Origin: Flavobacterium hiemivividum
Lineage (GTDB): Bacteria; Bacteroidota; Bacteroidia; Flavobacteriales; Flavobacteriaceae
Length of the DNA stretch: 64,000 bases
NCBI RefSeq assembly: GCF_004349145.1
Contig: NZ_SMFO01000007.1
Coordinates: forward strand, 62,001 to 126,000
Direction: 5' to 3'
Shown: positions 18,757-27,093 of the stretch, piece by piece
Layout: every line of letters starts with the position of its first letter
How positions within the stretch are numbered: position 1 is the stretch's first letter
Made by a program: the position numbers and the translations under genes
The notes under the pieces: model-generated
The model's input: the letters and a program-made list of their open reading frames with translations, nothing else
The model's database searches: none
Told to the model about the DNA's origin: nothing

Positions 18757-18885
18757 TTGATTGTAAAAATCGTTAAAATTTTTACTTTTAGACTATTTAT
18801 ATTCTAAGTAGTTTTTTCCTTGGCTTTCAATGACTACTAGAATTTAATCTCTGAAAATCTTAGTTTAAATTCTAATAATGTTAAA

Positions 18886-19311
18886 TTACCTTTGCATTTT
18901 GAAAAAGTAATCTGCCGAATGTTTTCCACTGCCGTAAAAAAGGAAAAAAACACATAGTGACAAGGTAAGAAATGCTATAATTAAATTTTGTGTGTGCAGT
19001 TCCCCCATAAAATTCACTATTACAGCGCCAATTAATATTGGTAATTGTGAGATTATTGCCCATCTAGTAAGCAAGCCGAAAACGATCATTATACCCCCAA
19101 TCATATGTGCAGGCGCAATGTAATGAATAAGAAACATTCCACCACCAATTTTATCGATGGGAGATATCAAATCTACCAAATATTGGATATTCGTAATAAA
19201 GGTAATTCCCTTAAAAAACAAAAATACTCCAAGTGCAATTCGTAGTAAATCTAAAGTGAAATAAGTATGTGCATTTGCCCACTTATTTAAATCTTTTACA
19301 GTAGTGCTCAT
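18886..19311 (-). CDS. DoxX-family membrane protein
   Basis: 141 residues with four hydrophobic helices. The N-terminal 'LLRIALGVFLFFKGITFITN' and the third-helix 'PAHMIGGIMIVFGLLTRWA' are typical of the DoxX/DoxD fold. The C-terminus is basic. Members of this family are small integral membrane proteins linked in various bacteria to quinone or redox balance. Nothing here fixes the role. It appears monocistronic. Confidence 0.82.
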   Translation of the reverse strand: MSTTVKDLNKWANAHTYFTLDLLRIALGVFLFFKGITFITNIQYLVDLISPIDKIGGGMFLIHYIAPAHMIGGIMIVFGLLTRWAIISQLPILIGAVIVNFMGELHTQNLIIAFLTLSLCVFFLFYGSGKHSADYFFKMQR

Positions 19312-19659
19312 CTTGATATTATTTAGAATTGTACTACTAAGTTAATGATTTTTAGAGTATTAATTGATTTTTTATAAAAATAATAGGAGTTTTTTACCGT
19401 TCTATTCTTGTGGAAAAATTTTTAAATTAGTAATTAAATTTAACGCAATTAATTTTATGTATGAGCTTTCGCTATGGAAAGAAATAGTGTTAATGGTGTT
19501 TCACCTTTATTATGGTTTTGTCCATTTTATAAGTTTTACCATGATATGTGCAAAAACAAGAGCCAAACTTTATGCTCCGTTGATATGCGGATGTAAAACG
19601 AGAGCTAATGCCGCTATTTTTGCTAGAAAGGTCATAGCCGCTTTCTTCTTAGATTAAAT
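19312..19659. other. 348-base spacer without a supported gene
   Basis: The spacer lies between the DoxX gene's start and the 3' end of the S41 peptidase gene. A 97-codon frame on the plus strand (19364-19657) is Cys/Phe/Ile-rich with no recognisable motif. It runs head-on into the peptidase gene and has no promoter-like box at a sensible place. The 19540-19650 part is more GC-rich than the rest. No repeat or RNA is recognised. Confidence 0.5.
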
Positions 19660-21243
19660 TTACTTTTCTTTTGAGAGCAAATCAATGGAAGCTTTACTAT
19701 TATTTAAAATCCAATTGAGTTCCGGGTCGTTTCCTTTTAATTTGTCTTCAAGAGTAGGAGTAATTTCCTTATCAGGAAAAATTCCGCGTCCTATTATTTC
19801 GGTTTTATTACTTGGTACCATAGCCATTAAGCCAATTCTAATTTTTAATTCAGAATGTGGTAATTCTAGAACAGGCATAAAGCCCGATACAGTTCCATTA
19901 AAGGCGCCACCGGTTTCTTCACCTATAAAAGTCACCCTTTTAGAACTCTTTAAATTAGCTGAAATAAGACTGGAAGCCGAAAAGCTCCCTCCGTTTATTA
20001 ATACATAAATTTTTCCTTTAAAAGCGAGATCCTTCACTCTATGCGGTCTTGTATGTGTAGCGTAATAATTTTTACCGTCGCTTGCTTTATGAACTGTCAG
20101 CAATAAGTAGGAATAAATTATGGGTGCGTAAATCGCTTTTAGAATTTTTAAGCCAAGAGAACCTCCATTAAAATAAGCAGCTCGCATTAAACTTGATTTT
20201 GAGACGACTTCCGACTTGTCCAAAAACACAAAAGTAGAGTCGGATAGGTAGGAGTACAAATCTACAATTTCAGATAATCTACCGCCGCCATTGTCTCGTA
20301 AATCAAGAATTAGAGTATTGGATTTATAGTTGTCAATTTCGCGGAAGCTTTCTTTATAAAAAGGTCGAAAATTCCCTTTGCTGAAACTTCTAATTTTCAT
20401 GATGGCGACACTGCTGTCTTTTTCTAGAAAATGCAGGTTTCTGTTGTAGTTTTTCGAATCGGCATTGTAGCCATTCACTCTTTTCTTCCTTCTGAGTTCT
20501 CTAGATTTTACTCTGTCAGTCGCGGTTACTATTTTCTTAGTTTTTTGCTCTTTCTTCTTAATCGAATCCTCCTTGTATCGTCTAATTGTAATTTGTTGGA
20601 TACTGTCGTTGTATTTTAGAGTATAGATTAAGCTGTCTTTAATGCCTTTTTCAGCAGTAAAATAGGAAGAAAATCGTTTGCCTGATTTGCTAGTTTTTAA
20701 TGTGGAGTTGTATCCATCAGAACTGTAGTAATTGTTGTATTCCCGAATCAAATCCATAGGTTTTACGTCATTCACCGCAATAACTTCAGCTCCTGGTTTT
20801 ATGCTCTTGTTGTAGGATTTATTGTTTACGACGTATAGTTTATTGTCAAAATAATCAAAATCAAATTGTGAAAATGGGCCTGTTCCTTTTTTAATAAGTG
20901 CTTTCGTTTCCTTTTTCGTCATTTGTGGTGAAGCAGGATAAACATAGGTGTGGCCTTGCCTTACTGCGGCAACAACAGGACTCAGTTTTTTATAGAATGC
21001 AAGAGGAGCAATAGGTTGAGTGATAGTAGACTTTAGACTGTCAAATTTAGAATCTAAGACGGGCTTACTTATGTACCAATAAAGATTAGGGTGTAATTTT
21101 TGTAGTTTTTTATAAGTAAAATCAACATCCGATTTTAACTGCGCTATAGGAATTAGTTCAGTTAAATGCCTATTGTGTTTTTTTACAGAACTACATTGAG
21201 AAAAGAAAAGCAGCGTAAAAACGTATAAAATTATTTTCCTCAT
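19660..21243 (-). CDS. S41-family (C-terminal processing) peptidase, lipoprotein
   Basis: 527 residues from the ATG at 21243. A signal peptide with a relaxed lipobox (LFFSQC) precedes 'SSVKKHNRHL', so it is probably membrane-anchored outside the cytoplasm. An N-terminal domain (about 40-130), a PDZ-like segment ('GAEVIAVNDVKPMDLI'), then the S41 domain: 'DLRDNGGGRLSEIV', the nucleophile region 'INGGSFSASSLISANLK' and 'FIGEETGGAFNG'. An earlier in-frame ATG at 21267 would add MTNSFSEH before the signal peptide and is less likely. It has a KKEQKTKKIV Lys-rich insertion near the middle. Target proteins are unknown. Confidence 0.88.
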   Translation of the reverse strand: MRKIILYVFTLLFFSQCSSVKKHNRHLTELIPIAQLKSDVDFTYKKLQKLHPNLYWYISKPVLDSKFDSLKSTITQPIAPLAFYKKLSPVVAAVRQGHTYVYPASPQMTKKETKALIKKGTGPFSQFDFDYFDNKLYVVNNKSYNKSIKPGAEVIAVNDVKPMDLIREYNNYYSSDGYNSTLKTSKSGKRFSSYFTAEKGIKDSLIYTLKYNDSIQQITIRRYKEDSIKKKEQKTKKIVTATDRVKSRELRRKKRVNGYNADSKNYNRNLHFLEKDSSVAIMKIRSFSKGNFRPFYKESFREIDNYKSNTLILDLRDNGGGRLSEIVDLYSYLSDSTFVFLDKSEVVSKSSLMRAAYFNGGSLGLKILKAIYAPIIYSYLLLTVHKASDGKNYYATHTRPHRVKDLAFKGKIYVLINGGSFSASSLISANLKSSKRVTFIGEETGGAFNGTVSGFMPVLELPHSELKIRIGLMAMVPSNKTEIIGRGIFPDKEITPTLEDKLKGNDPELNWILNNSKASIDLLSKEK

Positions 21244-21321
21244 GTGTTCTGAAAAAGAGTTGGTCATTTTGTGTTCTGCAAATGAACAGTAATTTAGGAT
21301 GTTAGTTCGAATTTAACTATT

Positions 21322-21834
21322 TTATTTTTTGGTGATAATCTTCTCATAAGCTTTTCTGGCGCTACCTCTAAAATATACTTCGCCACAATAAACGTAACCT
21401 AATTTATCAAAAACTTTCATCATAGCAAAGTTGTCAAAATTAGTATCTGCTTTGATGCTGTAGATATTGTTGCTTATCGCAAAATCTTCAATGAAACCAA
21501 CTAATTTTGTAGCTAAACCTTTCCCTAAATGATCCTCTGAAATAGCGACGCGATGGAAAACAACAAAATCATTATTCGTAAGCCATTTTCCAACTATCTT
21601 TTCATATTCGGGTTCATCACTGATTAGTAGCGCAGTGTATCCAATGATAGTTTCTCCTTCAGTCAAAACAAAACCTGCATTTTTATCGATGTCGTTTTTT
21701 ATCACTTCTGGATTAGGGTAACCGTCTTGCCATTGATTACTGCCGTCTTTCTTTCTACGTGCGATTGCTTGTTGTAATATGTCCCATATTTGCGGGATTT
21801 CTGCAGTCGTGGCTTTTCTAAATTCGTAGTTCAT
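21322..21834 (-). CDS. GNAT family N-acetyltransferase
   Basis: 170 residues, full GNAT domain. 'MNYEFRKATTAEIPQIWDILQQAI' is the usual start, the CoA loop is 'ISEDHLGKGLATKLVGF', and 'IKADTNFDNFAMMKVFDKLGYVYCGEVYF' is the C-terminal substrate side. Members with this 'KDGSNQWQDGYPN' insertion are common in Bacteroidota and remain without an assigned substrate. It is 88 bases upstream of the S41 gene start on the same strand, so co-transcription is possible. Confidence 0.9.
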   Translation of the reverse strand: MNYEFRKATTAEIPQIWDILQQAIARRKKDGSNQWQDGYPNPEVIKNDIDKNAGFVLTEGETIIGYTALLISDEPEYEKIVGKWLTNNDFVVFHRVAISEDHLGKGLATKLVGFIEDFAISNNIYSIKADTNFDNFAMMKVFDKLGYVYCGEVYFRGSARKAYEKIITKK

Positions 21835-21875
21835 TGGTTTAAGATAGGTATTTAATTCTTGCGATTGTTTTGAGG

Positions 21876-21921
21876 ACTTTTATTTGTGGGCACAAGCGGT
21901 ACGCTCGCACTAGCGTGGATT
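21876..21921. repeat. Solo REP-like palindrome (GCGAGCG...CGCTTGTG type)
   Basis: On the minus strand the sequence TGCGAGCGTACCGCTTGTGCCCAC matches, with a few changes, the palindrome CGCGAGCGTCCCGCTCGTG that flanks the RAYT gene at 58236-58255. It lies between two minus-strand genes and is GC-rich against its surroundings. It is probably a dispersed copy mobilised by that transposase family. Confidence 0.6.
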
Positions 21922-21927
21922 AGTTTT

Positions 21928-22392
21928 TTATTCTTCTTTTATTAATTTCCATTCAATGTGTCGGTGTGTAATGTACTTTTTTGAAGAGTCTTGGCTTTTC
22001 CAATGCTCTACCTTCACATGATTCTGTTGATTCCATTTTTCAATTTTATGTTGATAGCCATTTTCAGTGAAATGTGATTCTTCGTCAGGATATACTTCTT
22101 GGGATTTAATCATTATAAGGAATAGTAATAGACTTAACAGAGTTGGAACTGTTAATGCTTTTATTTTCCATTTTCTCATCAATATTATTAGCAGTATCGG
22201 CAACCAAAGTCCAACAAATAGAACAAATCTTGAAAGTGAATACAAAAAATCCCTTGTGTTAACATTTATATATGAAAATTTCGGTCTTTCGAGGTCAATA
22301 AATGACATTCCCCACAACCACAAGTAAGTTGGGACTAAATTCAATATAATGAACAGTCCTAAAAGTGATATAAAAAGAACTCTCTTATTCAT
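21928..22392 (-). CDS. Two-helix membrane protein, function unknown
   Basis: 154 residues from the ATG at 22392 (MNKRVLFISLLGLFI). TM helices at about 5-25 and 45-80 (two or three segments), then a charged, Lys/His/Trp-rich soluble C-terminus ('WNQQNHVKVEHWKSQDSSKKYI'). The frame is open to 22431, which would add MGTDYKSALSGKS, but that peptide is a translation of the palindromic repeat GGATTACAAATCC...GCGCTAT at 22403-22430 and not protein-coding sequence. No family is recognised. Confidence 0.6.
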   Translation of the reverse strand: MNKRVLFISLLGLFIILNLVPTYLWLWGMSFIDLERPKFSYINVNTRDFLYSLSRFVLFVGLWLPILLIILMRKWKIKALTVPTLLSLLLFLIMIKSQEVYPDEESHFTENGYQHKIEKWNQQNHVKVEHWKSQDSSKKYITHRHIEWKLIKEE

Positions 22393-22402
22393 ACTTTTAC
22401 CC

Positions 22403-22430
22403 GATAGCGCGGATTTGTAATCCGTGCCCA
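22403..22430. repeat. REP-like palindrome, GGATTTGTAATCC type
   Basis: GCGCGGATTTGTAATCCGTGC folds as GCxCGGATT / AATCCGxGC around TGT. The same core recurs at 22578-22602 and 22797-22822 in reverse orientation, and partly at 22631-22650. Read on the minus strand it yields the false N-terminus GTDYKSAL of the adjacent gene. Confidence 0.7.
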
Positions 22431-22523
22431 CAATCTACATCAAAACAACTTCTAATTTACTCTATAAATCTGAGCTACCAATATTTTGTATTTTGTCGAC
22501 ATTTTAAAATGGCGTTAAAAAAC

Positions 22524-22554
22524 AAAACTACAACTTTTTACAGTTGTAGTTTTT
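22524..22554. terminator. Terminator-like hairpin in duplicated unit 1
   Basis: AAAACTACAACT pairs with AGTTGTAGTTTT with a 6-base loop (TTTTAC); T-run on one side and A-run on the other. No gene lies immediately upstream on either strand. Confidence 0.7.
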
Positions 22555-22619
22555 GTGTTGTTTGAATTTCTTTGCGTGCACGGATTACAAATCCGCGCTA
22601 TCCTTTGTGTGGAAAATAT

Positions 22620-22843
22620 GCGCGTGATCAGGGTTTGCAATCCGTGCCCCAATATACATCAAAACAACTTCTAATTTATTATATAAATCTGAGCAATCAA
22701 GATTTTGTGTTTTGTTAACATTTTATAATAGCGTTAAAAAACAAAACTACAACTTTTTACAGTTGTAGTTTTTGTGTTATTTGAATTTCTTTGTGTGCAC
22801 GGATTACAAATCCGCGCTATCCTTTGTGTGGAAAATATGCGCG
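22620..22843. repeat. About 220-bp tandem duplication, unit 2
   Basis: Second copy of the unit described at 22401-22624. Its left boundary carries a reduced REP (TTTGCAATCCGTGCCCC). The right end, after ATATGCGCG, departs from unit 1 at CCAGCAGG. Confidence 0.85.
22743..22773. terminator. Terminator-like hairpin in duplicated unit 2
   Basis: Exact repeat of the hairpin at 22524-22554, with the same stem, loop and T-run, 219 bases downstream. Confidence 0.7.
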
Positions 22844-22906
22844 CCAGCAGGAATTTTTTCTAAATAATTCATCTTGATGCTATCGAGATAAATATACGAT
22901 CTCTTT

Positions 22907-23004
22907 AGCCCCGATAGCAGCGGCATCTCCCGCCTTTTTTGGCGGGAATACAGCGGATAGCGGGAGTGAACTTCTTATGAAAACGAAGTAGTTCTGCTCC
23001 TAAA
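22907..23004. repeat. Dispersed repeat, AGCCCCGATAG ... GCTCCTAAA family (copy 2)
   Basis: Begins AGCCCCGATAGCAGCGGC, has an inner hairpin CCCGCC-TTTTT-GGCGGG, then CAGCGGATAGCGGGAG, and ends GTTCTGCTCCTAAA. The last base is 16 bases from the stop codon of the minus-strand carboxylase gene, the same spacing as copy 3 before the helicase gene. Confidence 0.75.
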
Positions 23005-23020
23005 CATAAATTAAAGTAAG

Positions 23021-24649
23021 TTAAACTTGAATTACTCCCAAGTTAAATTGTTTCTCGATAGGGGAGTGATTCGCCGCTTCGATACCCATAGATATCCATG
23101 TTCGTGTGTCAAGAGGGTCGATAATCGCATCTGTCCATAATCTGGAAGCAGCATAATAAGGAGAAACCTGCTCGTCGTATCTTGCTTTTATTTTGTCAAA
23201 AAGTCCTTTTTCTTTCTCTTCGTCGACGATCTCGCCGCTTTTCTTCAAGGAAGATGCTTCGATTTGTGCCAATACTTTTGCTGCTTGTGTTCCGCCCATA
23301 ACGGCTAGTTCGGCACTCGGCCATGCGAAAATCAATCTTGGGTCGTATGCTTTTCCGCACATTGCGTAATTTCCAGCACCGTAAGAGTTCCCCACAATAA
23401 CTGTAAATTTAGGTACTACAGAATTGCTTACTGCATTAACCATTTTGGCGCCATCTTTTATGATTCCGCCTTGTTCTGATTTAGATCCCACCATAAAACC
23501 GGTAACATCTTGAACAAAAACTAAAGGAATTTTCTTCTGATTGCAATTTGCTATAAAACGAGTCGCTTTGTCGGCACTGTCAGAGTAGATAACACCGCCA
23601 AATTGCATTTCCCCTTTTTTAGTTTTCACCACTTTTCGTTGGTTAGCTACAATTCCTACAGCCCAACCGTCGATTCTAGCGTAACCAGTAATTATTGTTT
23701 GGCCATAGCCCTCTTTATAGGCTTCAAATTCAGAGTTATCCACAAGACGGTTGATGATCTCCATCATGTCGTATTGCTCATTTCTTGCTTTTGGTAAAAC
23801 GCCGTAGAGTTCTTTTTCGTCTAAGGCCGGTTTTTCTGACTTCACACGGCTGTAACCGGCTTTATCAAAATCACCTATTTTATCAACTATATTTTTTATT
23901 TTGTCTAAGGCGTCTTTGTCGTCTTTGGCTTTGTAATCTGTTACCCCCGAAATTTCACAATGTGTGGTTGCACCTCCCAAAGTTTCATTGTCAATACTTT
24001 CTCCAATAGCTGCTTTTACTAGATAACTACCCGCAAGGAAGATACTACCTGTTCCTTCAACAATGATCGCTTCATCACTCATTATAGGTAGATAAGCACC
24101 TCCGGCAACACAGCTTCCCATGATAGCCGAAATCTGGGTAATTCCCATACTACTCATTTGGGCGTTATTCCTAAAAATACGTCCGAAATGCTCTTTGTCT
24201 GGGAAAATTTCATCTTGCATTGGTAAATAAACTCCTGCACTATCTACTAAGTAGATAATAGGTAGGCGATTTTCCATCGCGATTTCTTGTGCACGCAAGT
24301 TTTTCTTGGCTGTAATAGGGAACCAAGCACCCGCTTTTACGGTGGCGTCATTAGCTACAACAATACATTGCTTTCCGCCGATATAACCTATTTTGACTAC
24401 AACACCTCCAGAAGGACAACCGCCATGTTCAGCATACATTCCTTCACCAACAAAAGCTCCAATTTCAATACATTTCGCCTTAGGATCTAGTAGATAATCA
24501 ATGCGTTCACGCGCTGTCATTTTTCCTTCGGCATGCAGTTTTTGAATTCTCTTTTCGCCTCCTCCCAATTTTACTTTCGAGAGATTTTGTTTTAATTGAG
24601 ACAATAAAAGTTTATTGTGATCTTCGTTTTTATTGAAGTTTAAATCCAT
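23021..24649 (-). CDS. Acyl-CoA carboxylase beta subunit, MCC-like
   Basis: 542 residues, a two-domain crotonase-fold carboxyltransferase. It moves CO2 from biotin to an acyl-CoA in the cytoplasm. The N-half has 'KMTARERIDYLLDP', 'GGCPSGGVVVKIG' and 'MGSCVAGGAYLPIMSDEAIIV'. The C-half has 'TGFMVGSKSEQGGIIKDGAKM' and 'GNSYGAGNYAMCGKAYDPR'. 'IFPDKEHFGRIFRNNAQMS' and 'LGGATTHCEISGVTDYKAKDD' resemble methylcrotonyl-CoA carboxylase beta more than propionyl-CoA carboxylase, which points to leucine breakdown. The biotin carboxylase subunit is not adjacent, so the substrate is inferred. Confidence 0.88.
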   Translation of the reverse strand: MDLNFNKNEDHNKLLLSQLKQNLSKVKLGGGEKRIQKLHAEGKMTARERIDYLLDPKAKCIEIGAFVGEGMYAEHGGCPSGGVVVKIGYIGGKQCIVVANDATVKAGAWFPITAKKNLRAQEIAMENRLPIIYLVDSAGVYLPMQDEIFPDKEHFGRIFRNNAQMSSMGITQISAIMGSCVAGGAYLPIMSDEAIIVEGTGSIFLAGSYLVKAAIGESIDNETLGGATTHCEISGVTDYKAKDDKDALDKIKNIVDKIGDFDKAGYSRVKSEKPALDEKELYGVLPKARNEQYDMMEIINRLVDNSEFEAYKEGYGQTIITGYARIDGWAVGIVANQRKVVKTKKGEMQFGGVIYSDSADKATRFIANCNQKKIPLVFVQDVTGFMVGSKSEQGGIIKDGAKMVNAVSNSVVPKFTVIVGNSYGAGNYAMCGKAYDPRLIFAWPSAELAVMGGTQAAKVLAQIEASSLKKSGEIVDEEKEKGLFDKIKARYDEQVSPYYAASRLWTDAIIDPLDTRTWISMGIEAANHSPIEKQFNLGVIQV

Positions 24650-24750
24650 GTTGTAATTGTGTTATAAATAGTTGCTGCTAAAATACAAAATCGAACGAAA
24701 TAAAATTTATTATTTTGGTTCGTTTGTAAATAATTTCGAGATAAAATCAA

Positions 24751-24778
24751 AAAAACAGAAGCGAACTCCTGTTTTTTT
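24751..24778 (-). terminator. Terminator of lpxD with UUCG loop
   Basis: On the minus strand ACAGGAG-TTCG-CTTCTGT forms a 7-bp stem (one G-U) with a UUCG tetraloop, followed by seven T. Confidence 0.8.
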
Positions 24779-24802
24779 ATGAATATGATAAAATCTACTT
24801 GT

Positions 24803-25801
24803 TTATTTCTTAGATTCGTTAACGAGTCTTTTTAATATTGCCCATTGTTTTAAGGCATCTCGTGCTTCAACTGCAGGATAGCCCAAAACTGTTTTTCCAG
24901 CAGGTACGTCACCGGTAACTCCAGATCCAGCTCCTACGATTGCTCCGCTACCTAGAGTGGCATGGTCTTTTATGGAGGCGCTTCCGCCAATGATAACGCC
25001 ATCACCTAAGGTTACCGACCCCGCGACTCCACTGTGTCCAGCCATAATACAAAAACGTCCCAATTTACTGTTGTGACCAATTTGTACTAGATTATCAATT
25101 TTACAGCCATCTCCTAAAACCGTTGAACTAAATTTTCCACGATCCACGCAAGAGTTGGCGCCTATTTCGACATTATTTCCTATAACTACATTTCCTATTT
25201 GAGGAATTTTCACCAAACCTCTTTGTGGGCAAGGACGAAATCCAAATCCATCTGCTCCAATAGTCGCATTTGGGTGAATTATACAATCATTACCAATATG
25301 GCAACGCTCTCTAACCACCGCTCCAGACCATAAGATTGTGTTTTTACCAATGGTAGATTCATCAAGAATGGTAACATTAGGATAAATGATTGCGTTTTCG
25401 CCAATTGTCACATTGGGTCCCACATAACATCCAGCACCTATTTTTGTTCCAAGACCGATGGTAGCTGATTTAGAAACAACTGCCGTTGGGTGAATGTCGA
25501 TGTAAAATTCGGGTGCAGGAGGAGCAAAAAGTTCTAAAACCTGAGACATCGCTAAGTCAGCATTTTTCACTTTGATGAACGCTCTATTTTCACCTGGTTC
25601 TATCGAAATATCTTCGTTTACTACCGCAACACAAGCTTTAGAAGAAGCCCATAATTTTTCATATTTTTTATTTCCAATAAATGATATTTCAGAATCGGTA
25701 GCAACCTCAAGTTGTTCAGGTGCTGTAATAGTTTGTGAGGTATTTCCTAAGATAACTCCGTTTAGAATTTCATTTATTTCTTGGACTGTATAAGATTTCA
25801 T
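24803..25801 (-). CDS. lpxD: UDP-3-O-acylglucosamine N-acyltransferase
   Basis: 332 residues. The N-terminal uridine-binding domain (about 1-100) is followed by left-handed beta-helix hexapeptide repeats from about 105 onward, such as '[20 protein letters not shown]'. The catalytic His sits in '[12 protein letters not shown]', and the C-terminal '[25 protein letters not shown]' helix closes the trimer. It adds the second acyl chain in lipid A synthesis. No lpxA, lpxC or fabZ is adjacent, unlike the usual lpx cluster, so this may be a stand-alone or second copy. It has its own terminator. Confidence 0.92.
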   Translation of the reverse strand: MKSYTVQEINEILNGVILGNTSQTITAPEQLEVATDSEISFIGNKKYEKLWASSKACVAVVNEDISIEPGENRAFIKVKNADLAMSQVLELFAPPAPEFYIDIHPTAVVSKSATIGLGTKIGAGCYVGPNVTIGENAIIYPNVTILDESTIGKNTILWSGAVVRERCHIGNDCIIHPNATIGADGFGFRPCPQRGLVKIPQIGNVVIGNNVEIGANSCVDRGKFSSTVLGDGCKIDNLVQIGHNSKLGRFCIMAGHSGVAGSVTLGDGVIIGGSASIKDHATLGSGAIVGAGSGVTGDVPAGKTVLGYPAVEARDALKQWAILKRLVNESKK

Positions 25802-25924
25802 AAGTGGTAAGGTGCTAAATACTTTAATTCGAATTCAAATAAAGTAAATAGTAACTAGTTTTCCAAATCCTTTATGAATAGTGAACGTAACATTAACTAA
25901 AAATAGTTATTAAATTTATTTATT

Positions 25925-26005
25925 GTGAAGATTTTACGATTTATAGTTACTCTCCTTTTGGTGGGATTATTATGTAACTATTATTCTCGAAGGATGGTGA
26001 AATAG
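25925..26005 (+). CDS. Possible 26-residue membrane peptide
   Basis: GTG start, then KILRFIVTLLLVGLLCNYYS and RRMVK, then TAG. The layout is one basic residue pair, a 15-residue hydrophobic core, and a basic C-terminus, as in small membrane peptides. A stem-loop terminator begins five bases after the stop. Against it: the start is GTG, no clear -7 box is at the right distance, and a frame this short may be chance. Confidence 0.22.
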   Translation: MKILRFIVTLLLVGLLCNYYSRRMVK

Positions 26006-26010
26006 TAAAA

Positions 26011-26040
26011 AAACCGACGTAGTATAATCCTGTCGGGTTT
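26011..26040 (+). terminator. Hairpin after the 26-codon frame
   Basis: AAACCGAC pairs with GTCGGGTTT across 13 bases. The A-run precedes it, but only three T follow, so termination is plausible rather than certain. Confidence 0.45.
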
Positions 26041-26293
26041 GATAATTATCTGCTTGCTAGTAAAAACAGTTATTTTTATTGTATGCTATTTCTTTTCTTT
26101 TCACCCTGCCTTTAATCAAAAGATTTTAAAGAAAGCGCTAGTTTACTTTTATGAGTTAACTATTAGAAAAATTATTTTTTCAAAAATTTGATCTTTTATA
26201 GAAGGGAGAAGTGTACGTTATATAGCTTTAAAATGCTTTAAAAGGAAAGGATAATCGTTTGGTACACAATTGACATTTAGTGAAATATCTTTT

Positions 26294-26998
26294 TTAATTG
26301 TATTTTATGGTAATTGGAATTTTTAGTTTTACTACGGCGTCTTTACCATCGATTTGACCAGGAGTCCATTTGGGACCATTCACTAATACTTTTATAGCTG
26401 CTAAATCCATCTCTTTGTTGATGCTCTTAATAACTTCAAAGTGATTTAAAGTACCATCTAATTCAACAGAAAATCCAATAACTATTTGACCTTGTCCGCT
26501 ATTTGGGGCTTTAAAATTTTTTGCTACATAAACATAAAATAATTTGATGCCTCCAGGAAATTCGGGGTCTTTTTGATAAGGAAAATATGCGATTTCACTT
26601 CCATTTTCATCAAAACACTTACCGCTCACAAATAAACCATTTTTAAAGTGCTCAGTACGTTTGATTTGCCCGTTTTCATAATACGAATTTGAAACTCCTT
26701 CAATCTTGTTTTTTATGTAAAATAAATCTCTTGCTTTATTTCCGTTTTTATGCCATTCAATTGAAGATCCCTCTTTAACTCTCTTGCGGTAGTTTGAGAA
26801 AAAATCACTGTTTCGCTTTGTACCATCGATAAAGTACGTAGTTCTTTGTGTGCCTTTTTCTAACTCTTCGTAAGTACTGTAATATACAGCTTTTTCTGCG
26901 GTAGGTAATTCCTTGAAATCTTCTGTAAAATAGACCTTTTCTTGACTATAAAAAGTACTCGAAATTAGAAATAAGAAAAATAAAACAGATTTTTTCAT
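26294..26998 (-). CDS. Exported TonB C-terminal-domain protein with MORN/YwqK-like repeats
   Basis: 234 residues from the ATG at 26998. Signal peptide (MKKSVLFFLFLISSTFYSQ), then 'DGTKRNSDFFSNY', 'GSSIEWHKNGNKARDLFYIKNKIEGVSNSYYENGQIKRTEHFKNG' (three MORN/YwqK-type repeats, about 55-125), then a TonB-C domain (about 150-234, 'APNSGQGQIVIGFSVELDGTLNHFEVIKSI', 'KWTPGQIDGKDAVVKLKIPITIKYN'). Unlike true TonB it has no uncleaved N-terminal anchor and no proline-rich span, so it is unlikely to couple to ExbBD. In-frame codons upstream to 27034 add a charged stretch before the signal peptide and are not used. Confidence 0.82.
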   Translation of the reverse strand: MKKSVLFFLFLISSTFYSQEKVYFTEDFKELPTAEKAVYYSTYEELEKGTQRTTYFIDGTKRNSDFFSNYRKRVKEGSSIEWHKNGNKARDLFYIKNKIEGVSNSYYENGQIKRTEHFKNGLFVSGKCFDENGSEIAYFPYQKDPEFPGGIKLFYVYVAKNFKAPNSGQGQIVIGFSVELDGTLNHFEVIKSINKEMDLAAIKVLVNGPKWTPGQIDGKDAVVKLKIPITIKYN

Positions 26999-27032
26999 AA
27001 GTGCTACACTTTTATTTTTGGCTAAAATAAAC

Positions 27033-27072
27033 AAAAAATCCTACAAAGAAGGTTTGGTTTCTCTGTAGGATT
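27033..27072 (-). terminator. Terminator of prfB
   Basis: On the minus strand AATCCTACAGAGAA pairs with TTCTTTGTAGGATT and is followed by a T-run. Confidence 0.85.
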
Positions 27073-27093
27073 ATATTTAGTGATAAAATATCA

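Larger units (their letters stand above)
22401..22624. repeat. About 220-bp tandem duplication, unit 1
   Basis: Compared with unit 2 (22620-22843), corresponding positions are offset by 219-220 bases. Shared landmarks, in order, are the CCGTGCCC end of a REP, ACATCAAAACAACTTCTAATT, a 12-bp stem hairpin (ACTACAACT/AGTTGTAGT), CACGGATTACAAATCC and CTTTGTGTGGAAAATATGCGC. The units differ by a few substitutions and one indel. There is no open frame. Confidence 0.85.
25802..26293. other. 492-base spacer with a possible 26-codon peptide and hairpin
   Basis: AT-rich spacer between lpxD and the TonB-C protein gene. It contains a short hydrophobic frame at 25925-26005 and a hairpin at 26011-26040, listed separately. 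Beyond 26045 I see no motif, repeat or RNA that can be named. Confidence 0.5.

Noticed and set aside
19364..19657. 97-codon plus-strand frame in the DoxX/S41 spacer
   Set aside because: No motif, promoter or conservation evidence; it collides head-on with the S41 gene.
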